A DNA stretch of 49,468 nt from Bradyrhizobium sp. AS23.2. GTDB taxonomy: Bacteria > Pseudomonadota > Alphaproteobacteria > Rhizobiales > Xanthobacteraceae. Both the position numbers and the translations under genes were made by a program. The notes below the pieces were generated by a model. It saw nothing but the letters and a program-made list of their open reading frames with translations, was not told the DNA's origin and did not search any database. Shown here in pieces: positions 37,581 through 45,617 of this stretch. How positions within the stretch are numbered: position 1 is the stretch's first letter; every line of letters begins with the position of its first letter. The stretch spans positions 1 through 49,468 of the forward strand of contig NZ_LGHM01000075.1 in NCBI RefSeq assembly GCF_001908185.1. The letters run 5' to 3'.

Positions 37581-37609
37581 TTGCAGCAAGCCAACTAGTG
37601 AGAACAACC

Positions 37610-38686
37610 ATGTGGCCTGACCGTCGACTGATCGACCTCTTCAAGACCGAATTCCCGATCGTGCTGGCGCCGATGGCCGGCGTGATGGATGCAGAGCTGG
37701 TGGTCGCTGCTGCGCAAGGCGGAGCGCTTGGCTCGCTGCCGAGTGCGATGTTGTCACCGGAGAAGGCGCGCGAGCAGGTCAATCTCATCCGCCAGCGCGT
37801 GAAGGCGCCGGTCAACATGAACTTCTTCTGCCACACACCGGTCGAGCTGGATGCCGCGTCCGAGGCGCGCTGGAAGACGCGTCTGGCGGGCTACTACACC
37901 GAGCACGGTCTTGATCCGACGGCGCCGATCAACGCGGCGAACCGTGCCCCGTTCGATGCCGCCTTCTGCGAGGTCGTAGAGGAGCTGAAGCCGGAGGTCG
38001 TCAGCTTCCACTTCGGCCTGCCGGAGCAAGCGCTGCTCAAGCGGGTCAAGGCGGCCGGCTGCATCGTCATCTCGTCGGCCACAACGGTGAAGGAAGCAGT
38101 TTGGCTGGAAGAGCGTGGCGTCGATGCCGTCATTGCGCAGGGCGCCGAGGCGGGCGGCCATCGCGGCATGTTCCTGACTGACAAGATCGCCGAGCAGCCC
38201 GGCACCTTCGCGCTGGTGCCGCAGGTGGTCGATGCGGTGAAAGTGCCTGTTATCGCCTGCGGCGGCATCGCCGATGGGCGCGGCATTGCCGCGGCCTTTG
38301 CGCTCGGTGCATCCGGCGTGCAGATCGGCAGCGCGTATTTGCGGTGTCCGGAATCCAAGGTCACGCCCGGAGGCCGGAAGGCGCTCGCCGAGGCGCGGGA
38401 CGATTCCACCGTCATCACCAATGTAATGACCGGGCGCCCGGCGCGCGGGGTCCAGAACCGCCTGATGCGCGAGGCCGGCCCGATCTCGCCCGATGCGCCG
38501 GCCTTCCCCCACGCTGCGACCGCACTGGGGCCGTTGAAGGCGGCTGCCGAAAAACAGGGCAGGGTGGATTTCACCAATCTCTGGGCGGGGCAGGCCATCG
38601 CCCTGGGCCGCGAGGTCCCAGCGGCCGAATTGACCCGCGATCTGGCGAGATCGGCGCAGGCTCGCCTGAAAGCGCTGGCCGGCTAG
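37610..38686 (+). CDS. Nitronate monooxygenase-like flavin oxidoreductase (2)
   Basis: A 358-residue protein of the same family as its neighbour but not a recent copy. Motifs: FPIVLAPMAGVMDAELVVAA, VNMNFFCHTPVELD, GVDAVIAQGAEAGGHRGMFL, VPVIACGGIADGRGIAAAFA and SGVQIGSAYL. The segment PVNMNFFCH and the Arg/His pattern fit class I nitronate monooxygenases better than the first copy does. ATG 37610 is used; GTG 37598 is an alternative. The two genes are probably cotranscribed through repeat G. Confidence 0.93.
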   Translation: MWPDRRLIDLFKTEFPIVLAPMAGVMDAELVVAAAQGGALGSLPSAMLSPEKAREQVNLIRQRVKAPVNMNFFCHTPVELDAASEARWKTRLAGYYTEHGLDPTAPINAANRAPFDAAFCEVVEELKPEVVSFHFGLPEQALLKRVKAAGCIVISSATTVKEAVWLEERGVDAVIAQGAEAGGHRGMFLTDKIAEQPGTFALVPQVVDAVKVPVIACGGIADGRGIAAAFALGASGVQIGSAYLRCPESKVTPGGRKALAEARDDSTVITNVMTGRPARGVQNRLMREAGPISPDAPAFPHAATALGPLKAAAEKQGRVDFTNLWAGQAIALGREVPAAELTRDLARSAQARLKALAG

Positions 38687-38687
38687 G

Positions 38688-39166
<479 letters not shown>

Positions 39167-39187
39167 TTCAATTCAGGACGCTGTCCG

Positions 39188-39400
39188 ATGTGCCTGCTAT
39201 GCGACGATGAGAAGGCCTATCAGGCCTATATGAACTATCTCGACAAGATGGAGCGGCAGGGCAAGGCTGCCGATCCCAATGTCGCCGTCAATGCCGTGCT
39301 CGACGAGATCGAAGCTGCCGCGAAAGCGGCCGCTAGGAAAGACGACCCGGCCAACGACAAGACCCTGTCTCCGTTCTTCTGCAGCCCGATCAATAAATGA
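39188..39400 (+). CDS. Small CxxC protein inside the gat operon
   Basis: A 70-residue protein with [20 protein letters not shown] at the N-terminus: a CxxC pair at 2-5, then an amphipathic Tyr-rich helix, an Ala/Lys-rich helix, and a third Cys near the end in [10 protein letters not shown]. Three cysteines in so short a chain suggest metal binding or redox function. Its stop overlaps the gatA start by four bases (ATGA), so the translation of gatA is coupled to it. I know no function; the family appears conserved at this place in relatives by my recollection. Confidence 0.85.
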   Translation: MCLLCDDEKAYQAYMNYLDKMERQGKAADPNVAVNAVLDEIEAAAKAAARKDDPANDKTLSPFFCSPINK

Positions 39401-40872
39401 CCGATTTGACATCGCTGACGCTCGCCGAGGCCCGCAAGGGTCTCGCGGCCAAGACTTTCACGTCACTCGAGCTGACCGACGCGCATCTAAACGCGATCGA
39501 AGCCGCGCGCGTGCTCAACGCCTTCGTGATGGAGACGCCCGACCAGGCGCGCGCGATGGCGCGCGAGGCGGACGCCAGGATCGCCAAAGGCGACGGCGGC
39601 CCGCTCGCCGGCATCCCGCTCGGCATCAAGGATCTCTTTGCCACGAAGGGCGTTCGCACCACGGCGTGCTCAAAGATCCTCGGCAATTTCGTGCCGACCT
39701 ATGAGTCCACCGTCACCTCGCAGCTCTGGCGCGACGGCGCGGTGATGCTCGGCAAACTCAACAATGACGAGTTTGCGATGGGCTCGTCGAACGAGACCTC
39801 GTGCTTCGGACCCGTCGGCAATCCCTGGCGACGAGACGGTTCCAACACAACGCTGGTGCCGGGCGGCTCGTCCGGCGGCTCGGCCTCGGCCGTGGCGGCG
39901 CTGCTCTGCATGGGTGCGACCGCGACCGACACCGGCGGCTCGATCCGCCAGCCGGCGGCGTTCACCGCGACCGTCGGCATCAAGCCGACCTACGGTCGCT
40001 GCTCCCGCTGGGGCGTCGTCGCCTTTGCCTCCTCGCTCGACCAGGCTGGTCCCATCGCGCGCAGCGTGCGCGACTCCGCGATGCTGCTGCGCTCGATGGC
40101 TGGCCACGACCCGAAGGACACGACGTCGGTCGACATTGCCGTGCCGGATTACGAGGCGGCGATCGGCAAGTCCGTCAAGGGCATGAAGATCGGCATTCCC
40201 AAGGAGTATCGTCTCGACGGCATGCCGGCCGAGATCGAGAAGCTCTGGAGCGAGGGTGCGGCATGGCTGAAGGCGGCCGGCGCCGAGCTCGTCGAGGTGT
40301 CGCTGCCGCACACGAAATATGCGCTGCCGGCCTATTACATCGTGGCGCCAGCGGAGGCGTCCTCCAACCTCGCGCGCTATGATGGCGTGCGCTACGGCCT
40401 GCGCGAGCAGGGCAAGAACATCATCGAGCTGTACGAGAACACCCGCGCCGAAGGTTTTGGCGCAGAGGTGCGCCGCCGCGTCATGATCGGCACCTACGTG
40501 CTCTCGGCCGGCTATTACGACGCCTATTACCTGCGCGCGCAGAAGGTGCGTACGCTGATCAAGAAGGACTTCGAGGATTGCTTCGCCAAGGGCGTCAACG
40601 CGATCCTCACGCCGGCGACGCCGTCGGCCGCCTTCGGCGTCGGGGAGAAGGGCGGCGCGGACCCCGTCGAGATGTATCTCAATGACATCTTCACGGTCAC
40701 CGTGAACATGGCGGGCCTGCCGGGCATCGCCGTGCCCGCCGGCAAGGACGCGCAAGGCCTGCCGCTCGGTCTGCAGCTGATCGGCCGTCCCTTCGACGAG
40801 GAGACGCTGTTCTCGCTCGGCGAGGTGATCGAGCAGGCGGCCGGCCGCTTCACGCCCGCGAGGTGGTGGTGA
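39397..40872 (+). CDS. gatA: Glutamyl-tRNA(Gln) amidotransferase subunit A
   Basis: A 491-residue amidase-signature enzyme that releases ammonia from glutamine for transfer to the tRNA-bound acid. Catalytic Lys in [11 protein letters not shown], cis-Ser in [14 protein letters not shown] and nucleophile in [20 protein letters not shown] are present. C-terminal [20 protein letters not shown] is typical of GatA. The start overlaps the upstream small gene, and the stop overlaps the downstream one. Confidence 0.97.
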   Translation: MTDLTSLTLAEARKGLAAKTFTSLELTDAHLNAIEAARVLNAFVMETPDQARAMAREADARIAKGDGGPLAGIPLGIKDLFATKGVRTTACSKILGNFVPTYESTVTSQLWRDGAVMLGKLNNDEFAMGSSNETSCFGPVGNPWRRDGSNTTLVPGGSSGGSASAVAALLCMGATATDTGGSIRQPAAFTATVGIKPTYGRCSRWGVVAFASSLDQAGPIARSVRDSAMLLRSMAGHDPKDTTSVDIAVPDYEAAIGKSVKGMKIGIPKEYRLDGMPAEIEKLWSEGAAWLKAAGAELVEVSLPHTKYALPAYYIVAPAEASSNLARYDGVRYGLREQGKNIIELYENTRAEGFGAEVRRRVMIGTYVLSAGYYDAYYLRAQKVRTLIKKDFEDCFAKGVNAILTPATPSAAFGVGEKGGADPVEMYLNDIFTVTVNMAGLPGIAVPAGKDAQGLPLGLQLIGRPFDEETLFSLGEVIEQAAGRFTPARWW

Positions 40873-41165
40873 ATGTGGCGGCGTTCATCGCAAGCCTCGA
40901 CGGCGCGGCGCCCGCGCCGGAGCTGAATGCGCCGCTCGCCGGTCTCTGGTGGGCTGCCAAGGGCGACTGGGACCAGGCACACAAGATCGTTCAGGACGAC
41001 AACAGCCGTGAGGCTGCCTGGGTGCACGCCTATCTGCACCGCGTCGAAGGCGATCTCGGCAATGCCGGCTACTGGTACCGCCAGGCCGGCCAGCCGACGG
41101 CAAAGGATTCATTGAAGGCGGAGTGGGAGCGGATCGCTGCCACGCTGCTCGGGAGCAAAATATGA
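40869..41165 (+). CDS. Conserved hypothetical protein inside the gat operon
   Basis: About 98 residues from GTG 40869 (GTGA overlap with the gatA stop); GTG 40863 and 40866 are also possible. The core [40 protein letters not shown] and [10 protein letters not shown] has the spacing and residues of a helical hairpin resembling a degenerate TPR. Its stop overlaps the gatB start by four bases. The role is unknown; its position between subunits A and B suggests a partner of GatCAB or of the tRNA complex. Confidence 0.87.
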   Translation: MNVAAFIASLDGAAPAPELNAPLAGLWWAAKGDWDQAHKIVQDDNSREAAWVHAYLHRVEGDLGNAGYWYRQAGQPTAKDSLKAEWERIAATLLGSKI

Positions 41166-42640
41166 GCACGGCCACGCACAAGCTTCTCAAAGGCGCCACC
41201 GGCGATTGGGAGATGGTCATCGGCATGGAGATCCATGCCCAGGTGACCTCGAACTCAAAACTGTTCTCGGGCGCGTCGACCGCGTTCGGCGGCGAGCCGA
41301 ACAGCCACGTGTCGCTCGTCGACGCCGCGATGCCGGGCATGCTGCCTGTCATCAACGAGGAATGCGTCAGGCAGGCTGTCCGGACCGGGCTCGGCCTCAA
41401 TGCAAAGATCAACCTGCGTTCGGTGTTCGACCGGAAAAACTATTTCTATCCGGACTCGCCGCAGGGCTACCAGATCAGCCAGTACAAATCGCCCGTGGTG
41501 GGCGAGGGCGAGGTGCTGGTCGAGCTCGACGGCGGCCGCAGCGTCACCGTCGGCATCGAGCGGCTGCATCTGGAGCAGGACGCCGGCAAGATGCTGCACG
41601 ATCAGTCACCGACCATGTCCTATGTCGATCTCAACCGCTCCGGCGTGGCGCTGATGGAGATCGTCTCCAAGCCCGACATCCGCGATGCCGAGCAGGCCAA
41701 GGCCTATGTGACCAAGCTGCGCTCGATCCTGCGCTATCTCGGCACCTGCGACGGCGACATGGAGAAGGGAAGCTTGCGCGCCGACGTCAACGTCTCCGTG
41801 CGCAAGCCGGGCGGGCCGCTTGGCACCCGCTGCGAGATCAAGAACATGAACTCGATCACCTTCATCGGCCAGGCGATCGAATACGAGGCGCGGCGCCAGA
41901 TCGAGATCCTCGAGGATGGCGGCGAGATCGACCAGGAGACCCGTCTCTACGACCCCAACAAGGGCGAGACGCGGTCGATGCGGTCGAAGGAAGAGGCGCA
42001 CGACTATCGTTACTTCCCCGATCCCGACCTGCTGCCGCTGGAGTTTTCGCAAAGCTTCGTCGACGAGCTGAAGGCGGACCTGCCTGAACTGCCGGACCAG
42101 AAGAAGACGCGGTTCGTCGTCGACTTCGGTCTCTCCGCCTATGACGCGAGCGTGCTGGTCGCCGAGCGCGAGAGCGCGGTGTTCTACGAGACCGTGCTGG
42201 ACAAGCTCGGCAACCGCGCCCGCGACGGCAAGATGGCGGCGAACTGGGTGATCAACGAGCTGTTCGGTCGTCTCAACAAGGAAGGCCGGGATATCACGGG
42301 CTCTCCGGTCAACGCCGAGCAACTCGCGGCGATCATCGACCTGATCGGCGAGGGCACGATCAGCGGCAAGATCGCCAAGGATCTGTTTGAGATCGTCTGG
42401 CAGGAGGGCGGCGATCCCCGCGCGCTGGTCGAAAGCCGTGGCATGAAGCAGGTCACCGACCTCTCGGCGATCGAAAAGGTCGTCGACGACATCATCGCGG
42501 CCAATCCCGACAAGGCCGCGCAGGTCAAGGACAAGCCGCAGTCGCTCGGCTGGTTCGTCGGCCAGGTGATGAAGGCGTCCGGCGGCAAGGCCAACCCGCA
42601 AAGCGTCAACGACCTGCTCAAGTCCAAGCTCGGCATCTGA
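41162..42640 (+). CDS. gatB: Asp-tRNA(Asn)/Glu-tRNA(Gln) amidotransferase subunit B
   Basis: A 492-residue kinase-like subunit that activates the misacylated tRNA. It has [75 protein letters not shown] and [20 protein letters not shown], then the tRNA-binding YqeY-like tail (about 345-490). ATG 41162 (ATGA overlap) is the start. It ends the operon. With gatC and gatA it shows that the organism uses the indirect route for Gln-tRNA or Asn-tRNA. Confidence 0.97.
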   Translation: MSTATHKLLKGATGDWEMVIGMEIHAQVTSNSKLFSGASTAFGGEPNSHVSLVDAAMPGMLPVINEECVRQAVRTGLGLNAKINLRSVFDRKNYFYPDSPQGYQISQYKSPVVGEGEVLVELDGGRSVTVGIERLHLEQDAGKMLHDQSPTMSYVDLNRSGVALMEIVSKPDIRDAEQAKAYVTKLRSILRYLGTCDGDMEKGSLRADVNVSVRKPGGPLGTRCEIKNMNSITFIGQAIEYEARRQIEILEDGGEIDQETRLYDPNKGETRSMRSKEEAHDYRYFPDPDLLPLEFSQSFVDELKADLPELPDQKKTRFVVDFGLSAYDASVLVAERESAVFYETVLDKLGNRARDGKMAANWVINELFGRLNKEGRDITGSPVNAEQLAAIIDLIGEGTISGKIAKDLFEIVWQEGGDPRALVESRGMKQVTDLSAIEKVVDDIIAANPDKAAQVKDKPQSLGWFVGQVMKASGGKANPQSVNDLLKSKLGI

Positions 42641-43208
42641 CATCACGCGTTCGAACGAGGTGACGGACACACTCCGTAACCTCGCTTTCGGTTCGCGATG
42701 CGACGCTCACGCGCGCCATCGGCGGCAAACTTCATCCCGAACGACTGCGATGCGGCGACCGAATCGCCGTCATGCGATTCGCGCAAAACGGCGGCTTGCA
42801 CACGCTCCGACGAGCGCTCGCGCCGTTAAGCATGAAAATATTTTCGTTGCCAAAACCTGCGACTCAGAGTCCGCGAAACGCCTTCGCGAGGTGATTGCGT
42901 GATCGGCGACGCACATCATCGCATCGATCGCGCGCGATGCATGAGTGCGGGAAAATACTTGCTACATAGCGTTTTCCTGCAACCGCATCTCTCGCGAGCA
43001 TCGACGATACGGGCGCTCTCTGCGATCGCAGGCACACGCCGCGAAGCACGCCTGCGTCGCGCTCGACAAGCGCACGCGCGTTGCTGCGTCAACACTTCTT
43101 TAAGCGAGACGCTGTTTTTTTTCGTCGTGTTGGTGTATTCGGGATGAAGTGCATTCGATCCCCGAGTGCACGCAGCGATTAAAGCCATCTCACACATCGG
43201 AGGGCAAC
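42641..43208. other. Gene-free stretch after gatB with candidate small-RNA signals
   Basis: No frame here has convincing codon use. The DNA contains many CGCG and GCGC palindromes (for instance CGATCGCGCGCGATGC near 42925). Within it GCGTC (43086-43090) and GACGC (43108-43112) form a weak stem followed by eight T (43115-43122), rare in such GC-rich DNA. This could mark the 3' end of a small transcript, or the end of gat readthrough. Confidence 0.35.
43149..43171 (+). promoter_or_regulatory. Leader hairpin upstream of the lysine-rich peptide gene
   Basis: GTGCATTCG (43149-43157) and CGAGTGCAC (43163-43171) pair over nine positions with a five-base loop and one G-T pair. It lies about 25 bases before the GGAGG of the small gene at 43209. 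A role in translation or stability control of that message is possible. It does not match a known riboswitch that I recognise. Confidence 0.45.
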
Positions 43209-43307
43209 ATGGCCAAGAAAGCAAAGAAGGCGAAGGCGAAGAAGGCGAAGAGCGCAGTGAAGAAGACTGCGAAGAAGACCCGCAAGGTCGCGAAGAAGAA
43301 GAAGTAA
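43209..43307 (+). CDS. 32-residue lysine-rich (histone H1-tail-like) peptide
   Basis: ATG 43209 follows CGGAGGGCAAC, a good ribosome-binding site. The product, MAKKAKKAKAKKAKSAVKKT followed by AKKTRKVAKKKK, is about 60% Lys/Arg with Ala and a few Val/Ser/Thr and no acidic residue. It resembles the tails of histone H1 and of bacterial AlgP/Hc1-type proteins and also the tail of this window's TopA. Such peptides are expected to bind DNA or RNA non-specifically. It is a stand-alone gene with its own leader hairpin and a following stem. Confidence 0.7.
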   Translation: MAKKAKKAKAKKAKSAVKKTAKKTRKVAKKKK

Positions 43308-43322
43308 CTTCGCTTCTGAAGT

Positions 43323-43345
43323 TGCCGGCTCTTAAGTAGCCGGCA
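43323..43345 (+). terminator. Hairpin after the lysine-rich peptide gene
   Basis: TGCCGGCT and AGCCGGCA pair perfectly around a seven-base loop, 15 bases after the TAA. No T-tract follows. It may be a weak terminator or an RNA-stability stem. Confidence 0.5.
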
Positions 43346-43717
43346 CGTCATCAGCGCCCTTCAAAAGGTTCTGGTCGACGATAGAGGGTGTCGGCGAGAC
43401 ATCAGGTCAACGGCCGGATCGTTCTCTTCGCGGGTTCGCTCGCCAAGATCAGGTCCGGCAGAAGAAACGAGATTTCTTCGTTCGTTGCGGGTCCGGTTCT
43501 CCGGTTCTGCAATTTCACGAGTGGCCTCGCGGTCAAAGTGGAATCTGGTCCTGACGTGTTCGCCGACGCCCTCGTTCTCCTGAGGCCGGGGTATTGCCGG
43601 CATCCCTTTTCCAGACATTGTTGATCTGACCGCGACGTGGCCGCGCCGCCTATGGGGCAGGCGAGGGCGACGACGTCGCCGTTGCGCGACGCCCTCGCGC
43701 GTTTCCCGTTCACGGTG

Positions 43718-44125
43718 TCATCGGCCGGCCCCGACCGGGCGATCCGGCACGCCGCAGCTTCTTGATGGACGATTGCTGTCTCCAAAATGCAGCGCGCCCA
43801 CTTGCTGCCTTCGCCAGAGTTTCGGCATCTCGGGACCGCAAGCCTTGGTGGCTCCCTGGCGAAGCCTTGACCAGTCCTTGGCGAACCCTGGCGCAGCCGG
43901 GTCGCGGTTGACGACGAGCGCTGCGGGAGGGCGCCACTGCACGCCGCCACCGCGCGCGATGGTTATCGTTGTCCGAAGATCGCGACGGTAAACCGAATCT
44001 GACGAATCGCAGAAGTGCCCGTCAATCGGGGGCTTTTTGAATTTTCCGCACGCGTGGCGCGCGGCTGCGTTTACGTCTGCTTCATCGCGATACTTAAACT
44101 GCCATTCAAATTTGCCCGCCATCAT
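43718..44125 (-). CDS. Doubtful hypothetical ORF
   Basis: From ATG 44125 an open frame of about 135 residues begins MAGKFEWQFKYRDEADVNAA and continues with ARHACGKFKKPPIDGHF. The first 80 residues have plausible composition, but the latter half is Arg/Trp-rich and looks random. It has overlapping frames on both strands and no visible ribosome-binding site of strength. Apart from this, the stretch 43346-44277 holds nothing I can support. Confidence 0.25.
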   Translation of the reverse strand: MMAGKFEWQFKYRDEADVNAAARHACGKFKKPPIDGHFCDSSDSVYRRDLRTTITIARGGGVQWRPPAALVVNRDPAAPGFAKDWSRLRQGATKACGPEMPKLWRRQQVGALHFGDSNRPSRSCGVPDRPVGAGR

Positions 44126-44277
44126 CGCCTCCAACAAGCCGGCAAACGGCATGGGGATGAGTTGAACAGCGCATGATCCCGGAAGAGTGGTTTTCCGGGA
44201 AGGGTCATGCCAGATCAGAGTTGGACGGGAGCCGCGCTCGGGGAAACGAGGCGGCACAAGAAAAACGGGGATGCGTT

Positions 44278-44544
44278 ATGTTTCAGGGGACTATCGATCT
44301 GGAGACGGCAACGCCGATCGACGCGAGCGCGTTGTCGGACGTGCTGTTCGAGCGCGGGATCTATTGGGCGAGCGGCCGCTCCGGCATCGTCGATCTCGTC
44401 GCAGCGCACAAATGGTTCAATCTCGCCGCGCTGAAGGGCCGCAAGGACGCCGTGGCGCTGCGCCAGGAAGTCGCCGGACAGATGTCGGACGTCGAGATCT
44501 CGGCTGCACAGCGCGAGGCGAGGGCATGGGTCGCCGCTCACTGA
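44278..44544 (+). CDS. Small SEL1-repeat-like protein
   Basis: Eighty-eight residues from ATG 44278. It carries a single Sel1-like unit, FERGIYWASGRSGIVDLVAA HKWFNLAALKGRKDA, then an EISAAQREARAWVAAH helix. Sel1 units act in protein contacts. The codon use is typical of the genome. The start is in an A-rich patch (CAAGAAAAACGGGGATGCGTT). It stands alone; the partner is unknown. Confidence 0.75.
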   Translation: MFQGTIDLETATPIDASALSDVLFERGIYWASGRSGIVDLVAAHKWFNLAALKGRKDAVALRQEVAGQMSDVEISAAQREARAWVAAH

Positions 44545-44638
44545 GCGGAGAACCGCATCCGGCCCCGTGTTTTCACGGACGGGCCTGTTTGCGCTCAATC
44601 AAGCTTGTTTGTCGTGCCGCCGCCTAGATTCGCGTGGC

Positions 44639-44875
44639 ATGAGCGACCCCGACGAGAATGGCCCAGGAACGGGTCAGTGGCTGCCGATTCAGATTGCACC
44701 CGATGATTGCGACCTGGAACTCGGACGGCCACACAAGACGGGCATCCTGCCCAATATCTTAAGGGCTTGGAGCTTTCCCTGCCGGCGCAGGTCCGGCGTC
44801 TGGTTCAACGTCTGGGCCGGCGACCCGGTGCTGATTTCGCCCTCGTTTTGGCGGATCTGGCGGTCCGGCCGTTAG
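44639..44875 (+). CDS. Hypothetical protein (DUF551-like)
   Basis: Seventy-eight residues from ATG 44639: SDPDENGPGTGQWLPIQIAP DDCDLELG, then a basic FPCRRRSGVWFNVW and SPSFWRIWRSGR. The W-x-P-I-x-x-A-P-x-D opening and the terminal P-x-x-W-R-x-W resemble short DUF551-type proteins found in phages and chromosomes. The match is from memory and modest. Function unknown. Confidence 0.5.
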   Translation: MSDPDENGPGTGQWLPIQIAPDDCDLELGRPHKTGILPNILRAWSFPCRRRSGVWFNVWAGDPVLISPSFWRIWRSGR

Positions 44876-45046
44876 ATAAGAGCGCACATATATTAAGGAG
44901 CGCGCGAATCGGGCGCCTTTCGCGCCGCGCGGATCCTTTCGCGGGGCTTGCGCAGCCGCTCCACGATCGCTTTCAGGTGAAAGATCGCGCCAACCTTAAT
45001 TCTGCCGCTTGCGGCACGCCGCCGGGTCGGGCATACCCCGCATATT

Positions 45047-45137
45047 GGAGACGTGGCCGAGTGGCTGAAGGCGGCGGTTTGCTAAACCGTTATAGGCTTG
45101 TAAAGGCCTATCGAGGGTTCGAATCCCTCCGTCTCCG
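45047..45137 (+). tRNA. tRNA-Ser (anticodon GCT)
   Basis: The acceptor stem GGAGACG pairs with CGTCTCC, followed by discriminator G and an encoded CCA (45138-45140). The anticodon stem GCGGT/ACCGT carries the loop TTGCTAA, anticodon GCT, reading AGC and AGU serine codons. A long variable arm (TATAGGCTT...AAGGCCTAT) is typical of class II tRNA-Ser. The T arm has GAGGG TTCGAATCCCTC. Confidence 0.97.
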
Positions 45138-45140
45138 CCA

Positions 45141-45617
45141 GCAAATCAATTAACATTTTGATTTTGTTCTGCTTTTTTGCGTTGTGCGTCCTTTCTTCGA
45201 TGCTGCCGGGCCTTAAGCATGCATGGCCTATCTCAATGTCCGACGACGAAAACGTCTCACCTGGCCTTGGCCGCGATCTGCCCAACATCCATCGCCGGGA
45301 AACGCGGCACCTGGTTTGGACCAGAAGCCGCTTCGTGCTTGGCAGCTTCTCGCGAGACGCGGTGACCGGGCGTCGGGCTTGAGCGTCGCTGCCGGTGTTT
45401 TAGGCCCCGAGGCGGGCTGCCGCTCCGGAGCGCTCTTGTTCATCCATCGTGGGCCGCGCTCTCAGTTGTTCGCCGCTTTGACCGCGGATGTGGCGATCGA
45501 ACGGAGGGAGGTCGTCGTTCTAGACACTGGAGGCCGCAACTGAGCGGCAGACCTACCGCTATGCCTTCGTCGGACCGCTTGCTATGATTGAGCGGATGAT
45601 CTCGGGGAGGAGCAGGC
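45141..45617. other. Stretch without a supportable gene
   Basis: After the tRNA there are several short overlapping frames on both strands, none with a good start or recognisable product. I saw no integrase remnant and no copy of the tRNA 3' end that would mark an integration site. Confidence 0.4.

Noticed and set aside
43388..43950. Overlapping frames on both strands after the lysine-rich peptide gene
   Set aside because: No credible start sites and amino-acid composition like random GC-rich DNA.
45047..45617. tRNA-Ser as an integration site of a mobile element
   Set aside because: No integrase gene and no second copy of the tRNA 3' end were seen in the following DNA.
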